DNA of 64,000 bases from Aquatica leii (GCA_035610365.1 CM069432.1:177553027-177617026), one strand, 5' to 3'. Counted from the first letter of the stretch, positions 32,346 through 46,200 are shown. Notes: a model not told the origin generated them from the sequence alone. Program-made: numbers and translations.

Positions 32346-35300
32346 GGATGAGGAGTAAAATACGTAAAAGAAAGTAAAATTAAATTTTAAAAAAATATAA
32401 ATACAAGAACGTCTAAAATTTTTGATAATCTAGGGAAAACGGTTGACAATAAAGATTACCGGTTAGTGAAAAAAAATTCTTAACTTTTAGGGCGCCAGGT
32501 CTGCTTAAAAAATTTCAGGAGCGACCAACCCCAAGAAGGCTAATTCTTTTCTGAGCCTACAATTATTAAACAAGGAAAAAACCCATTCGTTTCATAAACT
32601 ATGTACAGTGACATGTATTTTATTCTTAGCAAAATATTAATTATTTCAATAAATGAATGTTTTATACAAATAAAGAAACGACGGCTGTGTAAAAATTAAA
32701 TGACTGTAAAAAAATTATGATTAGATAAATACTTGGTGGAATTGACTACTACTAAACCACGTGCGCTGACAATCGCAAACCAATTATTTAAATAGTTAAC
32801 CGATAAGGTACAAACACGCAAGATCTTGTCCGAAGCACCTTTTCATATAATTTACACACAAAAATGTGTTCCTATGAAAGAGGAATGTCGTCAGCATCAT
32901 GTAAGGTATTTTAAAATCTCGAAAAAATAATTGTTTTGCATAAAAAAAGGTCACAAAGTTAGCAAATTTTTCAATGATAATTTTCTACCTCTTCTGTAAA
33001 CTATAGTGATACTATTGCAAAGAGGAAATTATCAAATAGCTTAAGGAAAGATGTAAATATTTTCCTTTCATATTATAAGTACCTCGAAAACGAAGTACAA
33101 AAGTTAGAAAGGAAATAATTATTAGTTTTAACAGGATCTAAAACTTGCTGTTTTTTGTCTACTCTTAGTGGATACACCCTGTATAATTAATTTGCTTGAT
33201 ATCAATGGCTTCAACAACATTAACATCTTTAATAAAACAACAGAGGATGATTTGAAGCAAATTGAAGTTTTCCGATAGCGACATCGATGCAATTTAAAGA
33301 TGCCACAGAACTAGCAAAATAATTTAGGAATTACTTTAGTGTGGTTCTTTTTCGAAAACAAAGACAGGATTAGCTCCGATCGACTACTTCAGATTAGAGA
33401 CACTAAGTCACTAAAAAATTAAAATTTCGAAAGTTTCAATCAGAAAAATAGATTGCTATATGGAAACGAAAAGTGCTGTTCACTTTATTATGATAATGAT
33501 GATGAGGGGTTGATCACTGAACCAAATTTGGTACACCATATTTAAAATATTTACCAATATTTACCAAATATTTACCAATGTTTACCAACTATATACTACA
33601 TTTACCAATCGCGGTACACCATATTTACTAGGTGATCAACACCTCGGGTATATAGGACGCATAACGAACATATTGTCTAATTCTGTAGAAATAAAATTTT
33701 TAAAAAAAGAACTAAGTATGTTATACGTCTAAATGTAGGATTTATTTGTAATTAATTTTTTTTTTAATAAATTGCAAGAAAATTTACATTATTGTTCAAA
33801 ACTGCTGAAAAATTCCAATAACATCAAAAATTGCAAATGCCACAACTTCCGCTCTATAGTCATAACTTTATTAAAGAATCGTTTATAATAATCATAATTT
33901 CAGTTTTATGTTATCAATTTTCTTCTCACGTTTCTTTCTATACATTAACAATAACATATTTTGTATGAATTGTTTAGCTGAATTTTCACAATACGCTTTT
34001 TACGCTTAAACATCTGTAAATACGTTATCTTCGAAAGTTCACTTGATAAGCATGTGTTGTGTGGTAAGGTTATTTTGTATTTATTTTTAGTGTCAGCAAA
34101 TTGCTGAGATCATCGAGAATTAATGCTATTGCGAAGCAAAGCTAAATACAGCCCCGATAATATATGTTTTATAATTTTGGTTTATGATAATCAATTTTCT
34201 AATACTAATTTGTGTGAGTTTGATTGAAACATTATTATCACAGAAAACATGCACTGTTACGATTTCAAAGAAAAACCTGTCGAGACATTAACCTAAGAAT
34301 GCAGCTTCCTTAAAAAATGTTTACTAAATAAATCACGTTTTGAAATGTATACGATAACAAGGGATACACAACGTTTTCATTGATAAATATAAAGTATTGT
34401 CAACACTCATTCTTATCAGTCTTACGACAATATCATCTGTTGTTGTATAGCGGTGACTTTATGTAAAAAGTTTCATCATTTTACTATAGCAATGTAGCCA
34501 CTTTACTGTATTTGATTTCTTTCCTTGTCTTAAGTTACTTATCACTTTACTAAATCCCAGCCTTAACAAACGTAAAAAAAATTAAATCTATCATGCACTG
34601 ATTTTAACTACATTGTTCTACATAACTATTATTATCAATATGGCTGTAACATAAAAGAGTCCAACCTTTACTTGTGTTGATGACTGTAGGTGTACTTGTA
34701 ACAACTGTGACCCTCGAAAGTCAATTTGTCGTAGTACGCACAATAAGTTTAGCGTCACGTGTACCGTTGAATATAGATCTAATTACGCGGATTGGATTGC
34801 TTAATTTATTTCAAATAAGTTTATTTAAACCAAAGCTTTGGGAACCTTCACTTGTGGTATGTTTACCGGCACTAATTATTTATTTATTGGTATGCACTAA
34901 ATTTTATTAGGTTTAGTTATAATAATTTGACACCGAAGGTATCGCCGCAATACTTGGCCCGCATCGCTAATTTCTTATTTTTGTTGTCCAGCCTCTGACA
35001 CGTGCAAAGGGACACTCTCGTTTTCTCGCACTTTTTTACAACACTTGCACTACCTTAAAATACAGACTTATAAGACTAACTAGACTAATTTGACTTATTA
35101 AAAAATACGATAGACATAAGAAAAAAGGCATTACATTCTGACGTCATGTTCATAAGAAAACCGAACAAGTCTAGCTATAGGCAATGTAAGTAATGACTTC
35201 GTTGTGGAACAAAACCAATACAAACCATTACACAGAACATATAAAATTCCAAATAAGAATAAGAAAATGATTTTCTATATACAAATGTATTCAGAGTTAA

Positions 35301-35694
35301 TTAAACACCCATGCGTCTACTTCTTATGGTCATGCTAATTGCTGATCATATTACAAAGCTATCTTGTGTTTATACCGTTCTATGATTAATAATTAGGTAT
35401 TTATTTTTGTATTTTAATTATTACTTGTTATTCTGATAATAATTAGCTACTGTAATTATAGTAAAAAATCTTATGGAAATGTGTTTAAAATCGATGTTTT
35501 AGACTGATATAACCTCCAAAATTTATCGCCAATAACATAAAAAGCGCTAAACAATATTCATTAATCCAAAAAATATAAACTGAGGTATAAAGATGGACGA
35601 TATTATAAAAACTAATAAAACAACTTATGGTTTACATGTGCCATTCTATAGCCAGCAAATGCAGTATGTGGATTTCCAAATATAAGCACAATTT
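32346..35694. other. Gene-poor A+T-rich region
   Basis: No gene recognised over 3.3 kb. It includes a hairpin repeat at 33503-33646. GGATACACCCTGTATAATTA near 33168 looks like one end of a mariner-type MITE, but no partner end was found. A 78-codon frame at 34674-34910 is hydrophobic and unconvincing. Confidence 0.4.
33503..33646. repeat. 144-bp hairpin repeat with TTTACCAA tandem core
   Basis: The left arm TGAGGGGTTGATCACTGAAC and the right arm read inward, CGAGGTGTTGATCACCTAGT, pair over about 35 bp (also GGTACACC on both). Between them are five to six copies of an 11-12 bp unit containing ATTTACCAA. Looks like a foldback MITE. Confidence 0.65.
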
Positions 35695-36389
35695 CCCAGG
35701 TAACATTGATTCACGAAATCGTAACAAATGAAGTGACGTTTTCTAACTCTCTTAAAATTTCGTGTGTTTGATTTTATTTAAAATCCGTAGCTGCAGCAGT
35801 TGCAAAACCGCTTAAAATTTTAGTTACTTAGGACGTCACGGTTGGTCGTGAAAAAAACGTCGCGTTTTCGTTTTCATTTGGGTTAAAAAAAACGTTACAG
35901 GTTTAGTCACAGTAAATCGTGAAGATAACGTGGGATTACCGTTGTACTTTCTAGATTATATAGTGACTCCATCTGCAGCTTTCTTTACAGCGATTGTTAC
36001 GGATCCGCGAGTGACTATTTTTAATAATAATAGTAATAATAATAATGACTTTATTGAAACATACCTATTACATTAATATAAACTCAAATAATATAATATA
36101 GTGTAATGCCTTAAGAAAAATTTATAAATGTATTAAATCATTGAAAGATAAACTAAATATATATATCACTTTTTTTTGGTTCTTCTCGTTCAACTGAAAA
36201 ATTGAAAATATATTATAAATATTGATAAACATGTAAACGATTCTTTTCAACAATAGAAAAAGAGTGGAAGTAGTTGAGCTTGACCTCGCTTTACCACCCC
36301 ACAAAGTTCGCGCCATCACGAATGTGGTACGCGTGGAAAATTTTAAGAAAAAAACAAAAAAGAGATGTTTGCGAAAATTGAGAAGTTTT

Positions 36390-37330
36390 TTAGTTAGCTT
36401 TTTACTTATGTATCTACATACCATATGTTTTTGCATGTCATATGTATGCTGGAGGACATACTTCATGTGACCTTCGGCTGCCTCATATGTACAAATTTGT
36501 TCTTCAACTAGTATATCCATAAGCATTTTTGATAAATTACTTCTCTGCCCGAGCAGGAGCAACACAAGTAAAAGCGTTTATTTTAATTTTATATGTGCTT
36601 CCATTCACCTGCACATCGTTTTTCAATAAATCAAGCAATTCATCTACAAAAGGAGTCATGAACTCATTCATATCCTTTGACTTACCTGCAGGTCCCACAT
36701 AAATACTAACAAGAAATGGTTTGCTACTTTGAAGGTTGGATGTTTGACACAAAATGGGCTAAAAGCACTTATTACTGTCATTCGCAATTGGCAACCCATC
36801 AATATTAAAATTCAGTTGCAATTTTCTTAGTTGTGGATCATTGTTTAGGCAATGAGATAAACCTTTAGCAAGACCGAAGTGAATAAACTTTCCCGGAGAC
36901 ATATCAACAACTGTTACAGATTTAGGCGTATACAATAGTGTTCTAGCATCTCTGGGTAATTCATGTCCGTTTCTCCTTAAAATTGCCCAACCAGCTATCT
37001 CTTCTTTGAAACTTGTTTGGGTTTTATTTTGATCATTTTTGTCTAAGTTCATTGCACTACTTACATTCTCTGTCGCTTCTGTCATCACAATATCATTCAA
37101 ATCATTGGATTCGGTACCTTCTGTTGAGTTATTAGCAGCATGTATGTCTAATTCTCTAGCATTATTATTAACAACCAAGATTTCATGATGATTCAGCACA
37201 TCTGTAGGACTCGATGTATAAGTACTCGAGGCAGCTTGACAAAGACTGTTGTAGAATTTGCTTGAAGAAATCTTAATAATTTCATTACGCCTTCTTTCTG
37301 ATAGTCGCTTTTTTTTAACACCTTAGACAT
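36390..37330 (-). pseudogene. Transposase-like gene of CCCAGG element
   Basis: Minus strand, from about 37330: MSKVLKK then, after one missing base in an A-run, RLSERRRNEIIKISSSKF, a basic start. An open block (37199-36759) follows with EEIAGWAILRRNGHELPRDA and LRKLQLNFNIDGLPIANDS. A TAG replaces a probable Trp (CF*PIL), then PFLVSIYVGPAGKSKDMNEF, FVDELLDLL and AFTCVAPARAE, where the family usually has C-D-A-P-A. This arrangement (IDGLP, WPIL, KPF-IG, DAPA) matches a widespread invertebrate family of transposase-like proteins that I cannot name with certainty; CACTA/TNP2 relatives are the closest pattern I know. Downstream reading decays by about 36390. Confidence 0.7.
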
Positions 37331-38018
37331 TTTAAGGACAACTAGAATAAACATTTTTGACTTAATAAAAATAAAAACTACATGAGTACAATTCTCGCAA
37401 TCAATCATTTAACGACAAAATGGATTATTGTTAAACGTGTGTGGTTAACACTTGACAAACTTGTTACAGTTTACTCAGGATAGTAAGTATACATCTTATT
37501 CATCTTGCCCTTAACCTCAATAATTATTCTACACACCATTGCTTTATTTCCTTTAGTGGCGGTTGCACAAAGTTTACAATTAACATGCACTCATGACAAA
37601 AATGTTATGACGCATTTACTTTACTTTTTTTCCAACATAATTATTATAACTACGTATAACATTGAATTAAAACAGCTTACCTTAAACACTTCAAGGAAAA
37701 AAACACGTTTTTTTCCATATCACAGCACTAATTAATGTATCATGAAAGATAATTAAAATGTGTTAAAATGTATCATGGTCATCCACCATATTATAAATAA
37801 TCACGAGTTCGTTTTCGTATATGTCCATGGCTTTTGGAATACGTGAACAATCATTCATCGCTACTTTAAGAAATCCATAGACAGTCCATAGAAAAGAGAA
37901 CGAAATCTTCACTTAATGCATGTCACCAATTTTACAGCGGCAGCTTGACGGTATAGTTAAAAAACCTTTACACGATCTTCGAAGATTTTTGTTAGATTTC
38001 GTGACGGTATCTAATTAT
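37331..38018. other. Interior of CCCAGG transposon up to gypsy B
   Basis: A+T-rich; no further gene. A 76-codon plus-strand frame at 37505-37735 overlaps the upstream region of the transposase and has no motif. Confidence 0.4.
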
Positions 38019-38023
38019 GTGAC

Positions 38024-38147
38024 TGTAACATGTGTGCTTATAAACATGTATCTAAAACGCACGCGGCAGTCTCGAAGTAGCCGCGTAATGTAACGCCTCG
38101 TACTAGATAATAAAGCATATATCAAAATACGCAGATTTATTATTACA
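38024..38147 (+). repeat. 5' LTR of gypsy B
   Basis: 124 bp starting TGTAACATGTGTGC and ending TTATTACA, with AATAAAGCA as probable polyadenylation signal. Differs from the 3' LTR at two positions (TATCTAAA/TATGTAAA and ACTAGATA/ACTAAATA). Confidence 0.93.
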
Positions 38148-38297
38148 TGGTGGCAGCGGTAAAATTATAAAAAAAAGTTTTAAGTGCAGCGGTAAAATTA
38201 TAAAAAAATTTTAAGTGCAGCGGTAAATGAGAAATTTACAAGTGCAGTAAAATTATAAAATTTACAAGTGCAGCGGTTTTCAAATTTATAACTCAGC

Positions 38298-41200
38298 ATG
38301 GAAGAAAATGTAATAAGTGCACCAGCAAGCATGAGCTTCGAGGGAAACATTTCAAATAACTGGGAAAATTATAAACAAAAGTTTCTATTGTACCTGGAGG
38401 CAAGTAAAAAAAATGCAAAACCGGACAAATTGAAGGTAGCTTTACTCTTAAATTTAATGGGAGATGAATCAATAGATATCTTTAATACATTTCAATATGC
38501 GGAGAACGAAACTAAAGGCAATTTCGAAGTAGTGCTCAAAAACTTTGACGAGTACTGTAAACCGCGTAAAAATGTAGTGTTCGAAAGGTTTAAATTTTTT
38601 TCAAGATCGCAAGAACTAGGTGAACCAGTAGATAAATATGTTACTGATTTGAAAAAATTAGCAGTCCCTTGTGAATTTGGAGAGCAGCAAGAGATGTTAA
38701 TTCGAGATAGATTAGTTTTGGGTTGTGCAGATAAGAGGGTTCAAGAACGTTTAATGAGGGAACCTGATTTACAATAAAAAAAGGCTTTAGATTATTGTAG
38801 AGCAAGCGAGGAAAGCAGGCGACAAGCAGAACAAATACAGGGCTCAAATTCAACCGAAATATGTGAAGTTAGAAGACAAAAAAATAAAACTGCGGGTAAC
38901 AACGGTGACAAAAAGAAATATCAATCTAGTGATAAATCGAAGAAGTGTAAAAATTGCGAACTCAATCACATAAATGAAGTTAAGTGTCCAGCGCAAGGTA
39001 AATTTTGTTTAAGATGCAAGAAAAGAAATCACTTTGCGAAGATGTGCAGGAATAAAAATGTACAGGAAGTTCTCTAAGAAAAATCGTCTGAAGAAACTGA
39101 GGAAGATTCAAAAAAATTAACGTTATTGTCTATAAGTGAACAATCATCCCGAAAGGTAAATGCAGTGGCATGGAGAGAAAATGTACAAGTAAGTGGAAAA
39201 TAAGTTTTGTTGAAAATTGACACGGGGTCAGAGGTTAACATACTTCCAAAAAACGTTTATGATAAATTAAAACTTTAGGAAAGTGCGCTTTATCGTGCAA
39301 CTTCAATGGAAATAACAAAGTATTAAATTTCTTTGTAGCAACAGAACACGCGGAAGCGATTTTAGGTTTGTATGACGTAACGATGTTTGGGTTAGTACCA
39401 CATAAAAGTATTAATTCGGTAGAAACAGATTCGGCGACGTAAATAATTAACGATTATATAGAGTTGTTTCAGAATAAATCGTCACGCATTAAATGTAAAC
39501 CGTATCATATTACATTGAAAGGAAATGTTGAAACGTCGATTTCACCAGCGCGTAGGGTACCGATTGCTTTAAAAACAAAATTAAAGTTAGAATTACAAAA
39601 GATGATTAAAAACGGTATTTTAGAAGAGGTCGACGGTTCGTTGGTTCAACTGATTGGGTTCACCCAATTGTCATAGTTTCTAAACCAAACGGTTCAATAA
39701 GGGTATGTATGGATCCGAGACCATTAAATAAATATATTAAAAGAGAACATTATGCACTTCCCACGGTAGAAAGCGTTTTATCGGAAGTAAATGGTGCAAA
39801 ATACTTTACTGTATTAGATGCAACAACACGGCGTTTTTGCAAGTGCCAATAGACGAACAGAGTTCTAATTTATGTACGATTGGTACTCCATTCGGTAGGT
39901 TTAGATATAAAACAATGCCATACGGAATAAATAGTGCGGCAGAGGTTTATCAAAAAATAATTAACCACGTATTTGATGGATACGAAGGTGTCATACCTTA
40001 CATTGACGATGTGTTGATTTATGGAAAATCGCTAAAAGAACACAACGCACGTTTAAAATTAGCTCTCGAAAGGGCAAAGAAATTTAGAGTAAGATTTAGT
40101 AAAAATAAAATTCAATTAGCTAAGACTAAAATAAAATTCTTAGGACATGAAATCTCAGAGAACGGAATTGCAATAGAAAACTCTAAATTAAATGCGATTG
40201 ACGCTTTAACGAGCCCTAAATGTAAAAAGGACCTTCAAAGAATCTTAGGAATGATGAATTATTTGAGTAAATTTATACCAAATATGGCACAAGAAACTAA
40301 AGTATTAAGAGATTTACTAAGTAATAAAAATGAATTTGTCTGGACGGAAAATCAAGAAAGATGCTTTCAAAATCTTAAATAGTTAATAAGCAATGCGTCA
40401 GTTTTAAAATTTTACGATCATAATAAACCATTATGTATCTTTGTTGATGCTAGCAGTTATGGGCTAAGAACCGTAGCACTTCAAGAAAACCAACCAGTTG
40501 GTTATTGCTCAATAGCCTTGAATCCGACTCAGCAAAGGTATGCGCAAATAGAGAAGGAATTATTAGCGATTTTAAATGGGCTGACAAGATTTCATCTTTA
40601 CACTTACGGTAGAGAAGTATTGGTTCAAACCGATCACAAACCTTTGTTAAGTATTGTAAATAAGAGGATGGAATTTCTATCGCCGCGTATACAAAGAATG
40701 ATTTTAAAACTTATGAGATACGATTATAAATTAGAGTATGTGCCAGGAAAAAATTTATGCATTGCTGACACTCTTTCGAGAGACCTTAATAAAAATATGA
40801 CCATAAATACAGACTATCTAGAAGGGAAAACAGTACCAGTAAGTAAAATTATATGCGCTTCGGAAGGAAGAATTGAAGAACTTCGAGTTTCTACAAACAA
40901 AGACAATGTTTCACAAGAAGTAATTTCTTATATAAACAATGGATGGCCAACACATAAAAATTCAATAAAAACAAACGCGAAATTGTTTTGGGACATCAAG
41001 GACGAATTGCATTATGCGGAAGGTATTCTATTCAAAGGTAATAAAGTTGTAATTTCTCGTGAAGAAGTACACAAAGTTCTCGAGAAAATACATGCCGCAC
41101 ATCAAGGTGTCACAGCTTGTCAAAACAAAGCAAAAACAATAATGTATTGGCCAGGAATGTCACGTGAAATAGAAGAAAGAATTTTAAAATGTAGTACATG

Positions 41201-42246
41201 CCAGAAGTATTCCAGATCAAACACAAAACAACCTTTAAAGTCACTTTGAAATACCGGAATTACCATGGCAAAAAGTTGGTATAGATTTTGCACATATAAA
41301 GGCCACAGATTACCTTATAATTATTGATTATTTATCAAAATTTATTGTAGTAAAAAAGGTCGGCTTAAAAACACCAAATCCAATCATCAAATCAATAGAA
41401 GAAACATTTTCATACTTTGGAACTCCATTGGAAATTGTAAGTGACAACGGACCACCTTTCAATTCGTTTACTTTCAAGATATTTACAAAAACCTATGATA
41501 TTAAACATACGACATCAAGTCCAACGTACGCAAAATCCAATGGGTTAGTAGAACGAGCTGTCCAAACAGTAAAGGGCTTAATTACAAAGGCAAGAGTATC
41601 TAAGAACATTACTATAGAGAACGCTATTCTCAACTACGATACCACCCCAAAAAGTAACATGCCATCACCTTCAGAAATGTTAATGGGACGAAAATTACGA
41701 TCTAACCTCTTAATGACCAAATCACTTTTAACACCTAAATATGATTACAATAAATATCACAAAGTTATAAAAAATGAACAAGAAAAACAAAAGAAATACT
41801 ATGACAGAAGTTCGAAAGAATTAGATGATCTCAATTTAAACCAGCATGTGTTGGTCCAAATGGGTAAAAGGAATTGGACACCAGCAAAAGTTACACGTAA
41901 ATGTGATGAGCCCGAATCATACGAAATAATAACCGATGATGGAACTCAATTACGTAGAAACAGAATACATTTACGACCTTTTAGTACGCAAGTGAAAGAG
42001 GACACACCGATAACAAGTGCAAATAGTGAAAAGAAAAGTGAAATAGCAGAGTCTAAAGTTTCAGAAAGCGATGATTTAAATCAAAGAGCGCGTGAAGCGG
42101 TAGTGAGTGAGCAATTCAAACCGTGTACGAATATCGGTGATGTAAATAAAAACCCAAGTGATAACCAAACCAGTAATGGTAAAAATTCAAGACCAAAAAG
42201 ACTGTCTGGTAAACCAAAGTACTTAAAAGATTATGTTACAAACTAA
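38298..42246 (+). pseudogene. Gag-pol of gypsy B, multiply broken
   Basis: Gag starts MEENVISAPASMSFEGN at 38298; TAA at 38775-38777 interrupts it. Zinc knuckle-like CKNCELNHINEVKC and CLRCKKRNHFAKMC follow near 38950-39050, then protease LKIDTGSEVNILP near 39215. RT has VCMDPRPLNKYIKREHYALP, a frameshift near 39825, then MPYGINSAAEVYQ and catalytic YIDD near 40000. TAG at 40381 precedes RNase H (FVDASSYGL, QIEKELLAI, TDHKPLL). The integrase zinc finger HAAHQG...CSTCQKY is complete at 41090-41205, a frameshift near 41249 follows, and the core keeps SDNGPPFNS and GLVERAVQ (catalytic D and E). C-terminus ends at 42246. The order is normal for gypsy elements of the K02A2.6-like group. Confidence 0.9.
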
Positions 42247-42403
42247 ACACTTAAAAGATTATGATACAAACTAAATTTTGTTGTTAAGTAGCTATTAGGT
42301 GTCATGTTTTAATCAATTTAGGAATTGTTAAAATAGCTAGTAAGCCACAAATTATTTAGTGTATTTCAAATTTAATCTTTTCAAATTATTTTTAGAAAGA
42401 ACA

Positions 42404-42527
42404 TGTAACATGTGTGCTTATAAACATGTATGTAAAACGCACGCGGCAGTCTCGAAGTAGCCGCGTAATGTAACGCCTCGTACTAAATAATAAAGCATAT
42501 ATCAAAATACGCAGATTTATTATTACA
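42404..42527 (+). repeat. 3' LTR of gypsy B
   Basis: 124 bp, TG...CA ends, followed by GTGAC. Only a weak purine tract (AGAAAGAACA) precedes it. Confidence 0.93.
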
Positions 42528-43035
42528 GTGACGACGTTGTCGTGAAAATGTGTCTATTAAAATTTATATATTAACTAAGTGAAGACAATAAACAGAATCT
42601 TTATAAAATTAACTTTATATAGACAAATAGTGACGATTCTGTCAAACATGAAATATTGTCGTGACGAAATGTTACCTGGGTTGTCTTATTTGCATTTCCA
42701 AATTGATTGTTATATGTTCTGTATATGCAATAACTGTTTCAAATTTCAGACATGAAACATATAAAGGTAAATAGTTTTTTTTATTGTTTTCTATATGAAA
42801 TTTACAACAGGGTAAGTACTAACCCAAATAGCACAAGAATATTTTAGAATGTGCTTTGCATAACCTGTAAGGATATTTACTTGATTAGGATATCAGCAGT
42901 ACATAATTTTTTTATGTAGTATGTTTATATAACTGCTAATATCTCTAAGATGTGTAAATAATGTAATATAATTATATGTATGTCCACAAATCGACATCCC
43001 GTTTATATAAAGGTCATACATTCTCCAGATGTACT

Positions 43036-43211
43036 TGTTTATTATTTCTTTTTATTTATTTATTTAACACTGTCGTTTTACTTAATAATTTATTAAACTT
43101 ACATGATACAAAAAACTACATGCTTCCACATCGGCGGTTGGTGGCAAGATGAAGTATCAATTCAAAACTGTTGGATTACTACTTCGTGTTGCCAACCTTA
43201 CATCTCTAACA
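43036..43211 (-). repeat. 3' LTR of gypsy C
   Basis: 176 bp. It contains GGTTGGTGGCAAG, absent or replaced in the other LTR. Plus-strand reading begins TGTTTATTATTTC and ends CTAACA. Confidence 0.93.
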
Positions 43212-43296
43212 TCTCCCTTTTTTTTAAACTTTAATACTAACATGCATATTTTACATTGATATGTAATTCACATAAATCCTTAGCACTTAAGTTAAA

Positions 43297-46200
43297 CTAT
43301 AAATTTAATTTTTGTGGTGCTTTAATTGTGCGACCACTTTTAGATCTACTTAACGGTTCTAAATGTACAGGATTCGGAACGTTATCTAATATTTGTTCTT
43401 CTTTGCTAGTATTAGAACTACTTTCCTCGTAATGTGGAATTTCATAATTCAATACTTTGTCCACAATTTTGTTTGAACAAGTTTTCTTAGAAACTAATAC
43501 TAAGTGTTTTCTATTCCTAATGATTACATTTCTACTGTCAGTTAAAACTACTTTATACGACCTAGGCTGATCTAGTTTACTTAATACTATTCCATCGATC
43601 CATTTGTTTTCATTAAAATTCTTAACTTTAACCACGTCCCCTTCGTTTAAGTCTGTTAATTCCCTAGCCCCTCTATCATAATATTTTTTCATATTATTTT
43701 GTCTAATTTCTAATTGTTTTTTAATATAAGAATGAGAGTAAAATTTGGGTTTATATAATTTTTCATTTGTTGGGATTTTAGTTCTCAGTCGCCTATTAAA
43801 CATAATTTGGGCTGGACTTGGAATTGTATTTGATAAAGGTGTATTCATTAATTCTAACAAACATAAATAAAAATCAGTTCCGTCTAATTCTGCTTTTCGT
43901 AACATATTCTTCACAGTTTTAATCATGCTTTCTACTTGTCCACTCGATTGTGGATATCGTGGACTTGATGTCTGGTGTTTAAACATCCAAAATTTTGAAA
44001 AAAGTTGAAATTCAGTTGAATTAAAGGGAGGTCCATTATCAGACATTACAATTTTTGGAATACCGTATCTTGAAAACATTTGTTTCAATACGTTACATAC
44101 AGATAGTGCGTTTGTTGTTTGAAGACGTGCGATTTCAATAAATTTAGAAAAATAATCAACTATTAAAATATATTTCTTACCATTAAACTCATAAAAATCT
44201 ATTCCTAACTTTTCCCAAGGTCCATTCGGTACCTCATGTGGAATTAACGGTTCTTTTCTATTAGATTGACTATAAGTTAAACACACATCACAACTATCTA
44301 TTAGATCATCAATATCTCTATTTACAGTTGGCCAAAATACCATACATAACTGAAATTCAATTTCATTACATTTGTCTTCAAATACTTCATCTATATTATT
44401 TTCAAATGCTCTCGACAAACAATCGGCTACAAACAATTCCTTGCCTTTTTTATAAACTAAATTTAGAGTATATTGTTGTATCATAATTAACATTCTTTGT
44501 AGTCTAGCGGGTGCTGTAGTTAACGGTTTATTATAAATGCTAATTAATGGCTTGTGATCTGTTTCAATTGTAACATCATTACGACCAAAAATGTAGTGGT
44601 GAAATTTTTTACATGCAAATACTATGGCCAACATTTCTTTTTCAATTTGTGCATAATTACGTTGACAGTCAGTTAATGCTTTAGATGCATAAGCAACTGG
44701 TGCATCCCTTTGCATTAACACTGCCCCTAGTCCATCTTTCGATGCATCGCATGAAATGATTATTGCATCTGTTCTGGAATAAAATTGTAATACGGGTGCA
44801 TTAATTATTAAGTTTTTTAATTTATCAAAAGACCTAACCTGTTCCTGATCCCAGTGAAATAAAATATCTTTTCTAATTAAACATCTTAAAGGTTCGGTAA
44901 CCTCTGAATAATTGGGTATAAACCTGCTTAAATAATTAGTTAACCCTAGAAATCTTTCGACATTCTTTCTATCTTTTGGTTCCGTCATATTACTTATTGC
45001 TGAAACTTTGCTCGTATCTGTGTGTAACCCATTTTCTGATAATAAATGACCCATTTATTTGACTTCTTTGACACAAAATTTGCATTTATTTAAATTAAAT
45101 TTTATATGATTCTCTTTTGCCTTTTCGAGTACTTTAATTAATCTTTCATTGTGTTGTTCAAAATTTTCACCCCATATTAAAATATCGTCAATGTATGTAT
45201 CTACACCTTCTAAAGATTCGAAAATCTGTTCAAGTTTCTTTTGAAAAACTTCAGGAGCACATGAAACTCCATATGGCAATCTTAAGAATTTGTATCGTCC
45301 AAATGGCGTATTGAAAGTACATAACTTACTGCTTTCCTCGTCTAATTGAATTTGCCAAAACCCGTTTGAACAATCTAAAACACTGAAAACTTTAGCATTT
45401 CTTAATTTACTTATTATATCCTCTAAACTTGGTATATAATAGTGTTCACGTTTTATGACTTTATTTAAATCCCTTGGATCTATACAAATCCTTAAATCGA
45501 AATTCTTTTTTGGTACAATTACCAATGAATTGACCCACTCGGTAGGTTCCTCGACCTTCTCAATTACATTATTATTTTCTAATTCTGATAGCTTTACTTT
45601 TAATTTATTATGAAGTGCATAAGGCACCTTCCTTGGTGGATGCACTTTAGGAATAGCTTGTTCGTCAATTTGTATGTGATATTTTCCTTTTAGACACCCT
45701 AAGCCCTCAAAAACAACATTGTAATGGTTAATTATACTTTTAATTTCTGAATTATTACACTCTATTGAATTAACGTTACTTACTCTTTTAATTAAATTTA
45801 ACTTTTTACATGCATCTAACCCTAAAATTGGTTTATTGACCTCGATTATATAGAATGTTAACCTAACTTTTAAATGAAAATTATTTGTAGAATTTAATAC
45901 TAATACACACGTTCCTAAAGGCTCGATTTTTTCACCTGTGATAGTAGAAATAATACCTATTGGTTTATCAAATTCCTCAAAATAAATTCCTAATTTACGT
46001 ATGACCTGCAGTGGTATAATATTACATTCAGCTCCTGTGTCCAGTCTAAATGAAACTTCTAACTTATTATTTATCAGACAATTTTCAACCCATTTATTCT
46101 CGTTCTTAATATTCTCTATATTACCTACAAAAAACAAGTCTGGATCGTTACCCTCAAGACTATAATTTTCTAAATTAACTAAATTTACCCTTTTATTACA

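Larger units (their letters stand above)
38024..42527 (+). mobile_element. Ty3/gypsy LTR retrotransposon B (124-bp LTRs)
   Basis: A 4504-bp insertion with very short LTRs at 38024-38147 and 42404-42527 (two differences in 124 bp). A perfect 5-bp target duplication GTGAC lies at 38019-38023 and 42528-42532. A primer-binding-like TGGTGGCAGCGG follows the 5' LTR at 38148. Coding region is gag-pol without env, broken by at least five stops and several frameshifts. It is inserted inside the CCCAGG DNA transposon. Gag is similar to that of gypsy C. Confidence 0.93.
35695..42680. mobile_element. CCCAGG-ended DNA transposon with transposase, invaded by gypsy B
   Basis: The left end CCCAGGTAACATTGATTCAC and the right end read inward, CCCAGGTAACATTTCGTCAC, are terminal inverted repeats; TT flanks both sides. 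Subterminal DNA (35700-35930, 42528-42660) is rich in GTCACGA/TCGTGAC words. Total 6986 bp, of which gypsy B and its extra duplication copy take 4509, leaving about 2.48 kb of host element. It carries a transposase-like pseudogene on the minus strand. Confidence 0.78.

Noticed and set aside
34674-34910. 78-codon hydrophobic frame as a chemoreceptor fragment
   Set aside because: Too short, no conserved C-terminal motif and no neighbouring exon.
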